Below are positions 37,647-49,710 of a stretch of 64,000 nt of DNA, piece by piece. Origin of the DNA: Mansonella perstans (Eukaryota > Nematoda > Chromadorea > Rhabditida > Onchocercidae). The notes under the pieces are model-generated. The model had not been told where the DNA came from, searched no databases, and saw nothing but the letters and a program-made list of their open reading frames with translations. The position numbers and the translations under genes are program-made. Positions within the stretch are counted from its first letter, which is position 1. The number at the start of each line of letters is the position of its first letter. Where the stretch lies: contig JBAMDO010000014.1 in NCBI GenBank assembly GCA_037074765.1, positions 186,001 to 250,000 of the forward strand. The letters are read 5' to 3'.

Positions 37647-38690
37647 TCAATCGTTATTATCATGCATTTTGAAAAAAAGCGAAGTAAAAAAAATCAAAGG
37701 AAAATGATTCATAATCGTTGCGAATACGAATTGAAATTGATTAGCATTGTCGTTTAAAAGAAGTTTAGGATACCCGCATCGCAATACAAATCTGCCAAAT
37801 ACATGCATTAATATTTCTGCTGATAAGTTTTCTACAGATTCTAAGTTCATTGCTCTTGTAGTGAAGCAAGTGAAGAGCGCTATCCACCTTTTGACCACTC
37901 CATTGTAAGTTTTGATTGAAAGTGGTCCCAAATAGTTAAAACCAACCAATTCAAAGTTCCTGATTTTCTGACACGGAATTCCGGTAGATTTGACATCATC
38001 GGTAGTTTGAATGGTTTAGCTCTCGTTAATTTGGCCAATAGAAAAAAGGGTCATGAAATATCTCCGAAGCAAATTCTTTTAAATCGATAACATTTTATGT
38101 TCTCTTTAGTATCGTTAAAACAAAGGAATCTAATAGAATCTCTATCTTCTGGTTATGATTCTATCGGTAAAAAGACCTTTCAGTGTCTTCAACCATCACT
38201 ATTTCCATCACGAATATTAGTAGAACTTCAACTAAGTATGACAGCAAAAATGTAGCACTTCGTTCAAACTCTTTTATGCTGAAGCGTCATGTGCGATTGT
38301 AAAATTAGTAGTGCTTTTATCAGAAGTTAATACCCATGATAAACGATGTATAACAAGAAACTTTTCATTGGAGTCCGCATCTTCAATTATATCTAAATGT
38401 TTTGTTCCTCGAATATGTTATCATATAAATTTAGATTTGATTCCGAATATGCTATTATATAAGTTGAAAATTATTGTAATCGTTCGATCAAATTTTTCAG
38501 ACGTCTCAAGCATAGCCCAAAATTTTTGCTCAACTTATCTCCAAATTCTTTCCATGGCCATCTCACTCATTATCTATTGTTGCATTTTGTTATGAAATTC
38601 TTAAACTGTTTCAATGCTTCGTCATCGCCGTCGAAATTAGGTCTTTCTTGTACTCCCACGATTTCTAGCTTACAAAAATTTTTTATTTCT
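37647..38690 (-). mobile_element. BEL/Pao retrotransposon remnant (pre-RT, RT start, integrase)
   Basis: Reading on the minus strand from 38690 down. First comes LEIVGVQERPNFDGDD and VRWPWKEFGDKLSKNFGLC with RRLKNLIERL, the conserved region ahead of the BEL/Pao reverse transcriptase. Next are degraded RT-start motifs near 38310-38370. The same internal deletion as at 22 kb follows. Then an open frame, 37949-37647, encodes the integrase core: GFNYLGPL, then VKRWIALFTCFTTRAMNLE, then RCGYPKLLLNDNANQF. The first catalytic Asp (normally G-D-Y-F/L-GP) is Asn; the second, in NDNA, is kept. The third (Glu) is lost with truncation. Stops and frameshifts elsewhere make it inactive. Confidence 0.85.
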
Positions 38691-38967
38691 TACCCAGAGG
38701 GCTACACAAATTATATTGAAGATATATATCTTACCTGTTTGATAAAGTTGATTCATATCGCCACTTTCCACCATCGTCTTTCGTACGAATAAATGAAAAT
38801 GCGGATTTCAGTGTTTCGATTTTATTCAGTTCCAGTAATCAATAATAATTAATAATAAAATAGTAACAAATAATTCAAGAAATCATCGGCTGCGATTAAA
38901 ATATCGGGTCATCTCAGATAATTTTTTAAATTCATCGTTTGCTTCGTCATCAATACTTTAAAAACAT
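38691..38967. other. Junction between retroelement and duplication cluster
   Basis: No gene is seen. The part next to 38690 may be degraded upstream pol of the same element on the minus strand. At about 38968 the sequence switches abruptly to gene X intron 1. Confidence 0.4.
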
Positions 38968-40135
38968 GCGCGTAAATTTCTTCATTTTCAAATTTATTCC
39001 TTCACTAATCGTTCTTTAATTAAATTTATTCTCATTTAAACAATTCATCCCTCTGTTAATGTTGCTTATAAACAACAATTCTTTATGCAAAACGTTTAGG
39101 AAAGTAAATTATTTAAATTCGGTAAAAAATGAACTCTAATTATTTTTCCATTTTACTCCTTTTCATTTTGCAAAATTTTCCTGTAAAACATAAACATTTA
39201 CTTTCCAATATTTTAAAGTTCTTCTGTTAAATACGTCATTAAAAATTCTAAAGAATTAGTGATTGACATTATATTCTTATGAAAGTTAGAAAAGAGAGAA
39301 AAAGTATTCGGAAAAGCTTTCACAAAAAACATAAGTTCAAAAGAGAAAAGTAAAGCTATTATTTTTTCCTTCATCACTTTGACAGATTGTCGCAGAATTT
39401 TATGCATTTTAGTTATCTACTAGTATTGTGTATTAATCTAGCAATTATTTGTAAATAAGTTATTATACAGGAAACGCATTTAACGGATTTATATGTTCCT
39501 GAGAAAAGTCATACAGATATTTATTTCCCCAAAAAGGAAATATTGTTTTTGAAGAAAAGCACAAATATTTTTGATACAAATCTTTCCCATCGCATTTTTG
39601 AACATAAAAAACACTTTTGGCTGACAAAAGTATAAATTGTTTCAGAAATTTAATGTATTTAATTGTTTTGAAATATGCGTAAAATGTTATTTTGCAAGAA
39701 CAGCGCATCAAAAATATGCATCAAAATCCAATAAACAGAAAAAAAATAATAACAGCAGAATTTTTTTGCTACTATTTTTTAAATAAAAAAATTTGAATTT
39801 ACACAAAAACTTCAGTTGAAAAAAAATATCAAACAGTAGCAAAGCAAATGGATATCTATGCTATTCAAAAAACTTCACATATTCCGGGTTAAAAATTACC
39901 ATCACAAGGCTTTCGTCCATTTGCACATGTTTTATTTTTTGAATTTGGAAACGTGCTAAATCCATTATGACTACAAAAATTGGATATGGTGGAACGATTA
40001 AGGATATGAAGCTTTGGTTAATATCACTTTATCAGGTGCATTTATTTGTTTAACTACAATTCAGTATTAAGATTGATATATTATTTTTAAAATAGATAAA
40101 TTTGTCGTTTTGTATGAGCAAAATTAATCAAAAAA
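38968..40135 (+). pseudogene. Gene X pseudogene fragment, copy 3
   Basis: Begins inside sequence matching gene X intron 1 (left-arm position about 14411). It follows that intron to about 39640. It then jumps to a stub of exon 6 (AATTCAAAAAACTTC-like, near 39870) fused directly to exon 8 (near 39905-40035, frameshifted). There is no exon 1, and the reading frame is broken. The exon 6-8 fusion is shared with the copy at 46.5 kb, so both derive from one rearranged ancestor. It ends at about 40135, where receptor sequence starts. Confidence 0.7.
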
Positions 40136-40175
40136 CAATACGACAATACCACTGATAATGATTAGTGTTATATGA

Positions 40176-42303
40176 TCACGTTTTATTTTGTTGACTGCCC
40201 AAATAAGTATTAGTGACTGGCGCTACGGAAATCTGCTGATGATGTTCAATATGCAGTAAATCAAATAGAGCTCTACGAAAAGGTGGCAAAACGAAAACTG
40301 TGCATAAAACTGTCGTTGGTATACGAATCTGTAATTAATAAAATGAATTTTCTTTCCATTTAATTCTACATTGCGAACAATAAAAAAAGAAGGAACAATC
40401 AAAATGATTAAATTGTACCTTTAAGATAACACGATTAATTTCCGCTATAGCTAGCGTCGTGCTTTGATCACGGACCATGATAAATGCAGCTATGTTCACT
40501 GTGCACAATTAATCATAAAAAGTTTGAAAAAAGCTTTTTTTCTTTGGTTTTTTTCTCCAAAACTTTTCTACCATTAATTTTCAATTTAAAAAATTAGATA
40601 TATAGTTTCAAAGGAAATAAAAACGCAAAAGTAACCGAACAATAGAATTAGATTTTTTCCTAATCGTATTTTATTCATTTTTGTACAAAAAGCAGCAGAA
40701 GAAAGAGAAACGGAACTAGATTTGTGAAAAAGTGCAAGTGCTTAAGTTAATAAATTACGAAAAAAAAAATTTACGAAAATGTCATCGAATTTAGAGTCTT
40801 TATCAAATTCAGAGCAAGTTTTAATCAATAATAAACAAGTTAGCTGATAGAATTAGTAAGCTCCAGTTTGAACATATACTATTAAAATTAAATTATTATG
40901 AATTGTGGTTTAACTTTTGTTTCCCTTATTAATTATAATTTAGAAGATCTTATAATTTGAATTTGGCGAAATACTTTCGTTAGTGGTGACAAAGGATGAA
41001 TTTATTAATATAACTTGCATAGAAGTGGAATGTCCAGTAGTGTAATCGGTATGAAATAAAAAATGAGCGGTTTAAGGGCTCGCTTTAATTGTACATTTTG
41101 CCGTAATCGTTCATGTTTATAAATGCAATAAAATGCCTGCAAATATCAATCAATTCAGACATTTTTCAATTTTTGATTAACAAATTGGTTGAACTTGTTC
41201 AGATAAATTTTCCACTCTGTTATTAAAGGAATAAAAGCGAAAGCAATTAGTTATTTAATTCCCGCTTCAAAATTTTGCAGAAGAGAAGGAAGAAAAACCA
41301 AATCGAAAAAAAAAATTAATTAAAATTAATTAAAGAATAACTACACTTGAACATAACTTACAATGCCTATTATTACGACTGAGCTAAAATATAAGATGAC
41401 CACAATCGAAAAATAAGCTGTCATAATAATTTTGTATTTCGCAGTATTAAAAAAAACTTGCAACAATATTATGATTGGAAGTGAAATTGCTTGTGCAGAG
41501 AAATGAATTAAAGTAAGCACTCGTAAACTGCTGAAATGCAATTTATTAAAAGAAAAAGAGGAAGGAAAGGAAAATGAACGATTACATTTATTAATACAAT
41601 TTCATTAAATTGATTTGAAAATAATTACTTCTATTGTCTTCAGTTAAAAAAGAAGCTACTTTAATTTGTATACTTTTTTATTAGTTTAATATAAATTGTA
41701 GAAAAAAAATTACACATAGGAAAAGTTAAATTAACCTCGAATATATGCGTTTTAGGAGATTCGTTTTAAGGGCGTAAATACTGCATACTTCAAGGATGGA
41801 GAAGAATAATATCAGGCGTACCAATGCGAATGCCAGCAATCTGATATATGTTAGGACAAAGCTAAAAATGAAAGCTGGTTGAAAGCTGAAAAAAGCGAAA
41901 TTTTCTTATTTTAAGTGTTTAATTTGAAAAAGAAACTTATAATGTATAATGTTCAGTGGTAAAGTTGCTAATTATTAATTTATGTTATTAATTATTAAGT
42001 TATTAATTAATGCAATCGATCGATTTTGCATGATTGTAGCAAATTTTTAAAATTTTTAATTTCATCATTTTTCCAAAATATTTGGTAAAACAATAAAAAA
42101 ATTTACTGCCAAAATTTGATGGAATGAGGTGATAAAAGATTATTAGCTCTTAGTATGGCTTCGGTTTTAATAGCAGCACTAGTTGCAACACATGCAGGTA
42201 ATAAATTGATAGCATACCACTTAATGCATACATTATCAACTTTCCACAGAGCTAATAATATGACAGTAACAGCAGTAATAACATCAAGGGAAAAAAATAT
42301 CAT
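40176..42303 (-). CDS. Seven-transmembrane receptor-like gene, copy A
   Basis: Minus-strand exons, in transcript order: 42303-42107, 41885-41736, 41530-41362 and 41136-41015 (phase 2 end), then after an unresolved link 40498-40419 and 40328-40176 (TGA). The first four and the last two join in phase. The product is almost wholly hydrophobic helices: VITAVTVILLALWKV, FIFSFVLTYIRLLAFALVRL, a segment with AQAISLPIIILLQVFF, FSIVVILYFSSVVIIGI and PLIFYFIPITLLDIPLL, and near the end LCTVFVLPPFRRALFDLL. Basic loops such as YKHERLRQNVQLKR fit a seven-pass topology like nematode chemoreceptor GPCRs; the exact family is not assigned. All frames are closed just upstream of the ATG, and an AATATCAG site 13 bases before it suits SL trans-splicing. 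The link from 41015 to 40498 needs an exon that was not identified, so completeness is unproven. Confidence 0.6.
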
Positions 42304-43081
42304 TTAATACCATTAACTGATATTTTCCAGGAACAGAGGGAAATTTAATCTCGCAGAGATAGTAAATAAAGATAAATGCTAAACTGAAATAATTCCCTTT
42401 TTGACAATTTAAACTATTAGCTTTTTTGTTCTGAGTTAACGCAATTTCACGACTTCTTCCCGTTGCTAATAGAAATAATTTCATCGAAAAGATGCATTCG
42501 TTAATTAATTAATTAATTTCGATGTCACACTTTTACAAAAATTCCTTGAGTATTTCATTGTTATTGACTAAAACTAAAAAATGAGAAAAGTGAACAAGAA
42601 AAAAAATTAAATTAAAGAACAGAAAAAAAATCTTCATTTAATTTACGGCTTCGGTTTCATTTTTAACAGTATTAGCTACCAATAGATTTTAAACAATAGC
42701 AGTTTTTGAATTTAGAATACGTAGTTGCTTTGAAATTTTATAAAAATCATTTGCAAGAACAGTGCAATCTATGCATTAAAAAGAAAAAACTAATAACAAC
42801 GATATTTATTTAACAATATTAATATCACATGATTATATTACTTTGTCAGTTGTTGTCGTTTAGTTGCTAACAATTGTTTAATGATTAGAATATATTAACG
42901 TCATATGATCATATTATTTTATCAATTGTTGTCGCTTAGTTAGTTATTATTAGCATGGCGGTAATTTGTTTTATCGCCGTAAATGAGATAGAGTGTTATT
43001 TAGTGATAGCAAAGGAAAACTCATACACAAAAAAAAAGAGAAAATTTAAAAAAAATATATTTGCTAACACAATAAAAAAAT
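42304..43081. repeat. Upstream cassette of the receptor, unit 1
   Basis: The 5' flank of copy A. About 42400-43081 recurs at about 43785-44466, a tandem spacing of about 1.39 kb, and again at about 49800-50540. It includes the conserved block GCATGGCGGTAATTTG, then TATCGCCGTAAATGAGATAG. It probably carries promoter or outron sequence; no motif could be assigned. Confidence 0.7.
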
Positions 43082-43085
43082 TTAC

Positions 43086-43270
43086 TTCCAAAATTTGATG
43101 GAATCAGGTGTTACTTGTAATATAGCGCCGATATCAACAGCAGCATCAGTTGTAACACATGCAGTTAATAAATTGATAGCATACCACTTAATGCTTACAT
43201 TACCAACTTTCCACAGAGCTAATAATATGACAGTAACAGCAGTAATAACATCAAGGAAAACAAATATCAT
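43086..43270 (-). pseudogene. Receptor exon 1 only, copy B
   Basis: An intact first exon (ATG at 43270-43268, GTAAATTT donor below 43086, phase 2) that starts IFVFLDVITAVTVILLALW after the initial Met. Exons 2 and beyond are absent on its 3' side; the next sequence is the upstream cassette of copy A. Its start half is identical to copy D, and its 3' half is identical to copy C. It is an isolated exon that could at most act as an alternative first exon for copy A. Confidence 0.7.
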
Positions 43271-43362
43271 TTAATACCATTAACTGATATTTTCCAGGAA
43301 CAGAGGGAAATTTAATCTCGCAGAGATAGTAAATAAAGATAAATGCTAAACTGAAATAATAC

Positions 43363-43784
43363 GAAATGGAATGAATTTTTAAGTTTGTATATATAATACA
43401 CACTTCAGTTTAAGAACATTATGAAATAAAATGAACTATAAGCATTTGTTTCTTTAGTTTTAAAAATTAGGATGACACGAAAAATTTTCAAAAACAAAAT
43501 TCAATGAAATTAATATATTGATCATTTAATATAATTGCTCATTAATACAATTATCATTGGTATCAAACGCAATTTTTCCCCTTATCGGTTTGCATTTAAA
43601 AATTATTTGCTGAAAGCATTGCTTCATATTTTTTATTAATCCATTAAAACAATTGAAGCAAAATTGGACAGTAAATTTCATTTATTTTTGCTATCAGAAA
43701 TTGGCATAATACTAAAAACAATAATTTGATTTAAAATCATTTAAGAACATAATTTTTGCACTTTTTTTGCTTCTTGCTTTCTTG
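43363..43784. repeat. Insertion in the upstream cassette of copy B
   Basis: Cassettes A and D run CTGAAATAATTCCCTTTTTG here. In B the sequence leaves this line after CTGAAATAAT and returns at TTGACAATTTAAAC about 420 bp later. The inserted DNA includes the dispersed repeat also found at 8887-9010. Confidence 0.7.
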
Positions 43785-44466
43785 ACAATTTAAACTAATA
43801 GCTTTTTTGTTCTGAGTTAACCCAATTTCACGACTTGTTTTCGTTGCTAATAGAAATAATTTCATTGAAAAGATGCATTCGTTAATTAATTAATTAATTT
43901 CAATGCCACACTTTTACAAAAATTCCTTGATTATTTCATTGTTATTGACTAAAACTAAAGTAAAAAATGAGAAAAGTAAACAAGAAAAAAAATTAAATTA
44001 AAGAACAGAAAAAAATTCTTCATTTTATTGACGGATTCGGTTTCGTTTTTAACAGTATTAGCTACCAATAGATTTTAAACAATAGCAGTTTTTGAATTTA
44101 GAATATGTAGTAGCTTTGAAATTTTATAAAAATCATTTGCAAGAACAGTGCAATCTATGCATTAAAAAGAAAAAACTAATAACAACGATATTTATTTAAC
44201 AATATTAATATCACATGATTATATTACTTTGTCAGTTGTTGTCGTTTAGTTGCTAACAATTGTTTAATGATTAGAATATATTAACGTCATATGATCATAT
44301 TATTTTATCAATTGTTGTCGCTTAGTTAGTTATTATTAGCATGGCGGTAATTTGTTTTATCGCCGTAAATGAGATAGAGTGTTATTTAGTGATAGCAAAA
44401 GGAAAATTCATACACAAAAAAAAAGAAAATTTAAAAAAAATATATTTGCTAACACAATAAAAAAAT
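43785..44466. repeat. Upstream cassette of the receptor, unit 2
   Basis: Near-identical to 42400-43081, with a few single-base and short length changes. It sits between exon-1 copies B and C. Confidence 0.75.
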
Positions 44467-44470
44467 TTAC

Positions 44471-44655
44471 TTCCAAAATTTGATGGAATCAGGTGTTACT
44501 TGTAATATAGCGCCGATATCAACAGCAGCATCAGTTGTAACACATGCAGTTAATAAATTGATAGCATACCACTTAATGCTTATATCAGCAATTTTCCATA
44601 GAGATAATAATATGACAGTCGTAGCTATAGTAACATCAAGGGAAAAAAGTAGCAT
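44471..44655 (-). pseudogene. Receptor exon 1 only, copy C
   Basis: An intact 185-nt first exon ending in the same phase-2 donor. It starts LLFSLDVTIATTVILLSLW after the initial Met, with more changes in the first helix than the other copies. It matches copy B exactly from the middle of the exon to the donor. No downstream exons follow. Gene X pseudogene sequence starts at about 44850 on its upstream side. Confidence 0.7.
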
Positions 44656-44849
44656 TTTACATCATTAACTGATATTTTCCAAGAACAGAGGAAAATTTAA
44701 GTTCGCAGAGACAGTAAATAAACATAAATGCTAATATGGAATGAAATCTGGAAAAATAAAAGTAAAAAATTTCAAAATTTCTTATGTGAATGAAGAAAAT
44801 TTTTTCTTTCGCGTTTTCCGCTTTCTAAGTTTTTGATGTATTTAATGGT

Positions 44850-47303
44850 GTAAGTGGATAAATTTTCAGTTATCATTTCTTCCCTAAATTTTTTCTTCTT
44901 TTTCTTCAATTAACTGTTTTTGTAATCAATGCTGCTTAGACATGCATAACATATAAAACGATATTTGTATATTTTATTTATCCGTCTATTTAAACATTTC
45001 GTATTCTTTTCATTTCTTTAGGATATTTTGCAGAATTTTTGATGGTAACTGACACGAAAAATTTTCAACAACAAACTTTATTCCATTTCTAATGGAAAAA
45101 TGTGACATTTGATTTTCATTCGTATTAGCTTGCTCGTAGAGAAAAACAAAAGTTTATTTATTTTTATCTGTTAATTATTAATCCATCTATCAATGTTTAT
45201 TTACGAATAGCTTTGTTGAATTTGATTTTCAACTTCGCTTTCTTGTGCATATTTTCAGTCATTGGATCCATTCAAACAAAAAAGAAAAGAAAAAAAGAAC
45301 AATCTTTCCACGAGATTCGCAATACACCATGAATTCAATTCGCGAATTTCTGCTTCGATTTTGCCAAATCGATTGAATCTTAACCGAATTGATTTCTCAT
45401 TTAAACTGCTTCGTAGTGCTTCAGCTCAATTGATGTGGCCAAGGCCAACAAGTAGTCATCAAAATTTTCATATTAATGAAACAGATTTGGTAAGTTTTTA
45501 CAAGAAAATAATTTTTGTTTATTTCTTGCTTTTTAAATTCATTAATTACAAAAATTTATTTACTCTGAATGATCTTTCATTAATCATATGTGCGCGTAAA
45601 TTTCTTCATTTTCAAATTTATTCCTTCACTAATCGTTCTTTAATTAAATTTATTCTCATTTAAACAATTCATCCCTCTGTTAATGTTGCTTATAAACAAC
45701 AATTCTTTATGCAAAACGTTTAGGAAAGTAAATTATTTAAATTCGGTAAAAATGAACTCTAATTATTTTTCCATTTTACTCCTTTTCATTTTGCAAAATT
45801 TTCCTGTAAAACATAAACATTTACTTTCCAATATTTCAAAGTTCTTCTTTTAAATATGTCATTAAAAATTTTGAAAAATTAGTGATTGACATTATATTCT
45901 TATGAAAGTTAGAAAAGAGAAAAAGCTTTCACAAAAAACATAAGTTCAAAAGAGAAAAGTAAAGCTATTATTTTTCCTTCATCACTTTGACAGATTGTCG
46001 CAGAATTTTATGCATTTTAGTTATCTACTAGTATTGTGTATTAATCTAGCAATTTTGAATAAGTTATTATACAGGAAACGCATTTAACGGATTTATATGT
46101 TCCTGAGAAAAGTCATACAGATATTTATTTCCCAAAAAGGAAATATTGTTTTTGAAGAAAAGCACAAATATTTTTGATACAAATCTTTCCCATCGCATTT
46201 TTGAACATAAAAACACTTTTGGCTGACAAAAGTATAAATTGTTTCAGAAATTTAATGTATTTAATTGTTTTGAAATATGCGTAAAATGTTATTTTGCAAG
46301 AACAGCGCATCAAAAATATGCATCAAAATCCAATAAACAGAAAAAAAATAATAACAGCAGAATTTTTTTGCTACTATTTTTAAATAAAAAAATTTGAATT
46401 TACACAAAAACTTCAGTTCAAAAAAAAATATCAAACAGTAGCAAAGCAAATGGATATCTATGCTATTCAAAAAACTTCACATATCGGAATAAATTACCGT
46501 CACAAGGCTTTCGTCCATTTGCACATGTTTTATTTTTGAATTTGGAAACGTGTTAAATCCATCATGACTACAAAATTGGATATGGTAAACGATTAAGGAT
46601 ATGAAGCTTTGGTTAATATCACTTTATCAGATGCATTTATTTGTTTAACTACAATTCAGTATTAAGATTGATATATTATTTTTAAAATAGATAAATTTGT
46701 CGTTTTGTATGAGCAAAATTAATCAGAAGTAATGTCTTCGATAAGGAATGCAAAACTTGTGAAATTTAATTACATGCGATCAATATAATTTTGGTTTTCT
46801 ATCAATTATCAAGTAAACTACCAATTTTTCCTTTTTTTACAATAAAAATATTTGAATGAATTTTCTTTTTATTCAGCCATATTTGTATTTTCAAACGAGC
46901 TGATTAACTGATTAGCAAATAATATGAAGTAGTTGACTGATAAAAAACACAAAAAAAAAAATACTTTTTAATAATTTGCTTAACGTGTTTATCATTTAAA
47001 TAAATATTTTTTTATTAAAAACTATTCACTCTTCCTATGAACTTTCTCATCCATCACTTTTTGATCATTTTATCATTCTATAAATTATATATTCATCAAG
47101 CTCTTTCTTATTTTATTTTTTTAAATTTTTTTTTTTTAATTGTCTGATCGGTGATTATTTGAAATTAAAATTTGATAGCAATTTTTTGTAAAATTCTAAT
47201 AAATAACATTTCTTTATAGAATATTTCTGCTATTTGAATTAAATGGTCGAAAGATACATTATAAGTAAGAAGCGGAAATATACAGTAAGTAACATTCTGG
47301 TTA
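44850..47303 (+). pseudogene. Gene X pseudogene, copy 4
   Basis: Begins in sequence matching the gene X 5' flank (left-arm about 13556). Exon 1 is at about 45324-45489. One T is missing from a T-run near 45357 compared with the left arm, which stops the frame early (MNSIREFLLRFCQID then TGA). An in-frame deletion removes the ELKKCDNSRQP region. Intron 1 is followed by the same exon 6-exon 8 fusion as copy 3 (near 46465-46630), then 3' intron and flank sequence up to about 47303. At that point GTTAACC joins the fragment shared with 22.4-22.6 kb. The copy is not functional. Confidence 0.75.
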
Positions 47304-47560
47304 ACCTGCATCGAGTCGACAAAGTGATCGAACTAATACGACAAGAGCTGAACGGTTTTACGATGCATTGGCGATCCATCATACTTGGCTATTTAATACA
47401 ATAGATATTTTAATATTTATGTATATATATGAAAATATATAATCATATATCAAAATCTATCTTTTAAAAATTAGTTGTATATTTGAAAAAAAGCATATTC
47501 ATTTATAATACGGTGTTTCGGATAAATGTTTCGGGAAAGGAAAATTAAAAATAAAAACAA
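47304..47560. repeat. Repeat fragment shared with the inverted-repeat spacer
   Basis: 47305-47500 is the reverse complement of about 22375-22570. 47500-47560 is the reverse complement of about 23200-23260. The two parts are adjacent here but apart, and in a different order, in the spacer. Local inversion or stepwise rearrangement is implied. Confidence 0.6.
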
Positions 47561-47589
47561 TACGACTGATAATGATTAGTGTCATATGA

Positions 47590-49710
47590 TCACGTTTTAT
47601 TTTGTTGACTGCCCAAATAATTATTAGTGACTGGCACTACGGAAATCTGCTGATGATATGCAGTAAATCAAATAGAGCTCTGCGAAAAGGTGGCAAAACG
47701 AAAACTGTGCATAAAACTGTCGTTGGTATACGAATCTGTAATTAATAAAATTAATTTTTTTTCAGTTTAATTCTACATTGCGAACAATAAAAAAAGAAGG
47801 AACAATCAAAATGATTAAATTGTACCTTTAAGATAACACGATTAATTCCCTATAACTAGCGTCGTGCTTTGATCATGGCCCATGATAAATGCAGCTATGT
47901 TCACTGAGCACAATTAATTAAAAAAAGTTTGAAAAAAGCTTTCTTTTTTTCGTTTTTTTCTCCAAAACTTTTCTACCATTAATTTTCAATTTTAAAAAAT
48001 TAGACATTTAGTTTTCAAAAAATAAAAACGGAATAGTAAATGTTAATAAAACTGGATTTATTTTATTCATTTTTTTGTAGAAAAAGCAGCAGAAGAAAGA
48101 GAAACGGAACTAGATTTGTGAAAAGTGCAAGTGCTTAATTTAATAAATTACGAAAAAAAAAATTTACGAAAATGTCATCGAATTTAGAGTCTTTATCAAA
48201 TTCACAGCAAGTTTTAATCAATAATAAACAAGTCAGCTGACAGAATTAGTAAAGCTCCAGTTTGAACATATACTATTAAAATTAAATTATTATGAATTGT
48301 GGTTTAACTTTGTTTTCCTTATTAATTATAATTTAGAAGATCTTATAATTTGAATTTGGCGAAATACTTTCGTTAGTGGTGACAAAGGATGAATTTATTA
48401 ATATAACTTGCTTAGAAGTGGAATGTCCAGTAGTGTAATCGGTATGAAATAAAAAATGAGCGGTTTAAGAGCTCGCTTTAATTGTACATTTTGCCGTAAT
48501 CGTTCATGTTCATAAATGCAATAAATTGCCTGCAAATATCAATTCAGACATTTTTCAATTTTTGATTAACAAATTTCTTGAACTTGTTCAGATAATTTTT
48601 CCCCTCTGTTATTAAAAGAAAAAAAGCGAAACCAATTAGTCATTTAATTCCCGCCTCAAAATTTGCAGAAGGAAGAAAAACCAAATTATTCAAACTTAAT
48701 TAAAATTAATTAAAGAATAACTACACTTGAAAATAACTACAACGCCTATTATTATGACTGAGCTAAAATATAAGAAGAGCACAATCGAAAAATAAGCTGT
48801 CAAAATAATTTTGTATTTCGCGGTATTAAAAAAAACTTGCAACAATATTGTGATTGGAACTGTAATTGCTTGTGCAGAGAAATGAATTAAAGTAAGCACT
48901 CGTAAACTGCTGAAATACAATTTATTAAAAGAAAAAGAGGAAGGAAAGGAAAATGAACGATTGCATTTATTAATACAATTTCACTAAATTGATTTGAAAA
49001 TAATTACTTCTATTGTCTTCAGTTAAAATAGAAGCTACTTTAATTTGTATACTTTTTTATTAGTTTAATATAAATTGTGGAAAAAAAATTACACGTAGGA
49101 AAACTTTAATTAACCTCGAATATATGCGTTTTAGGAGATTCGTTTTAAGAGCGTAAATACTGCATACTTCAAGGATGGAGAAGAATAATATCAGGCGTAC
49201 CAATGCGAATGCCAGCAATCTGATATATGTTAGGACAAAGCTAAAAATGAAAGCTGGTTGAAAGCTGAAAAAAGCGAATTTTCTTATTTTAAGTGTTTAA
49301 TTTGAAAAAGAAACTTTGATCAAAATTTCTGCTTTACCTTCATATATATAATAATGTTCAGCGGTAAAGTTTAATTATTAATTTATGTTATTAATTATTA
49401 AGTTATTAATTAATGCAATCGATCGATTTTGCATGATTTGTAGCAAATTTTTAAAATTTTTAATTTCATCATTTTTCCAAAATATTTGGTAAAATAATAA
49501 AAAAATTTACTTCCAAAATTTGATGGAATCAGGTAATAAAGCGCTGATATTAGCTCTTAATGTGGCATCGATTTTAACAGCAGCACTAGTTGCAACACAT
49601 GCAGTTAATAAATTGATGGCATACCACTTAATGCTTACATTACCAACTTTCCACAGAGCTAATAATATGACAGTAACAGCAGTAATAACATCAAGGAAAA
49701 CAAATATCAT
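47590..49710 (-). pseudogene. Seven-transmembrane receptor-like gene, copy D
   Basis: Duplicate of copy A, about 7.4 kb away on the same strand. Exons 1-4 (49710-49511, 49264-49115, 48909-48741, 48529-48408) keep length phase and splice sites, although exon 3 uses GTAGTT rather than GTAAGT. The next exon (about 47830-47905) has lost 2 bases, and the last exon (47735-47590) has lost 7 bases (GATGATATG where A has GATGATGTTCAATATG). The end of the protein is therefore out of frame or truncated to FDLLHIISRFP. It is probably a decaying copy. Expression of a shortened protein cannot be excluded. Confidence 0.6.
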
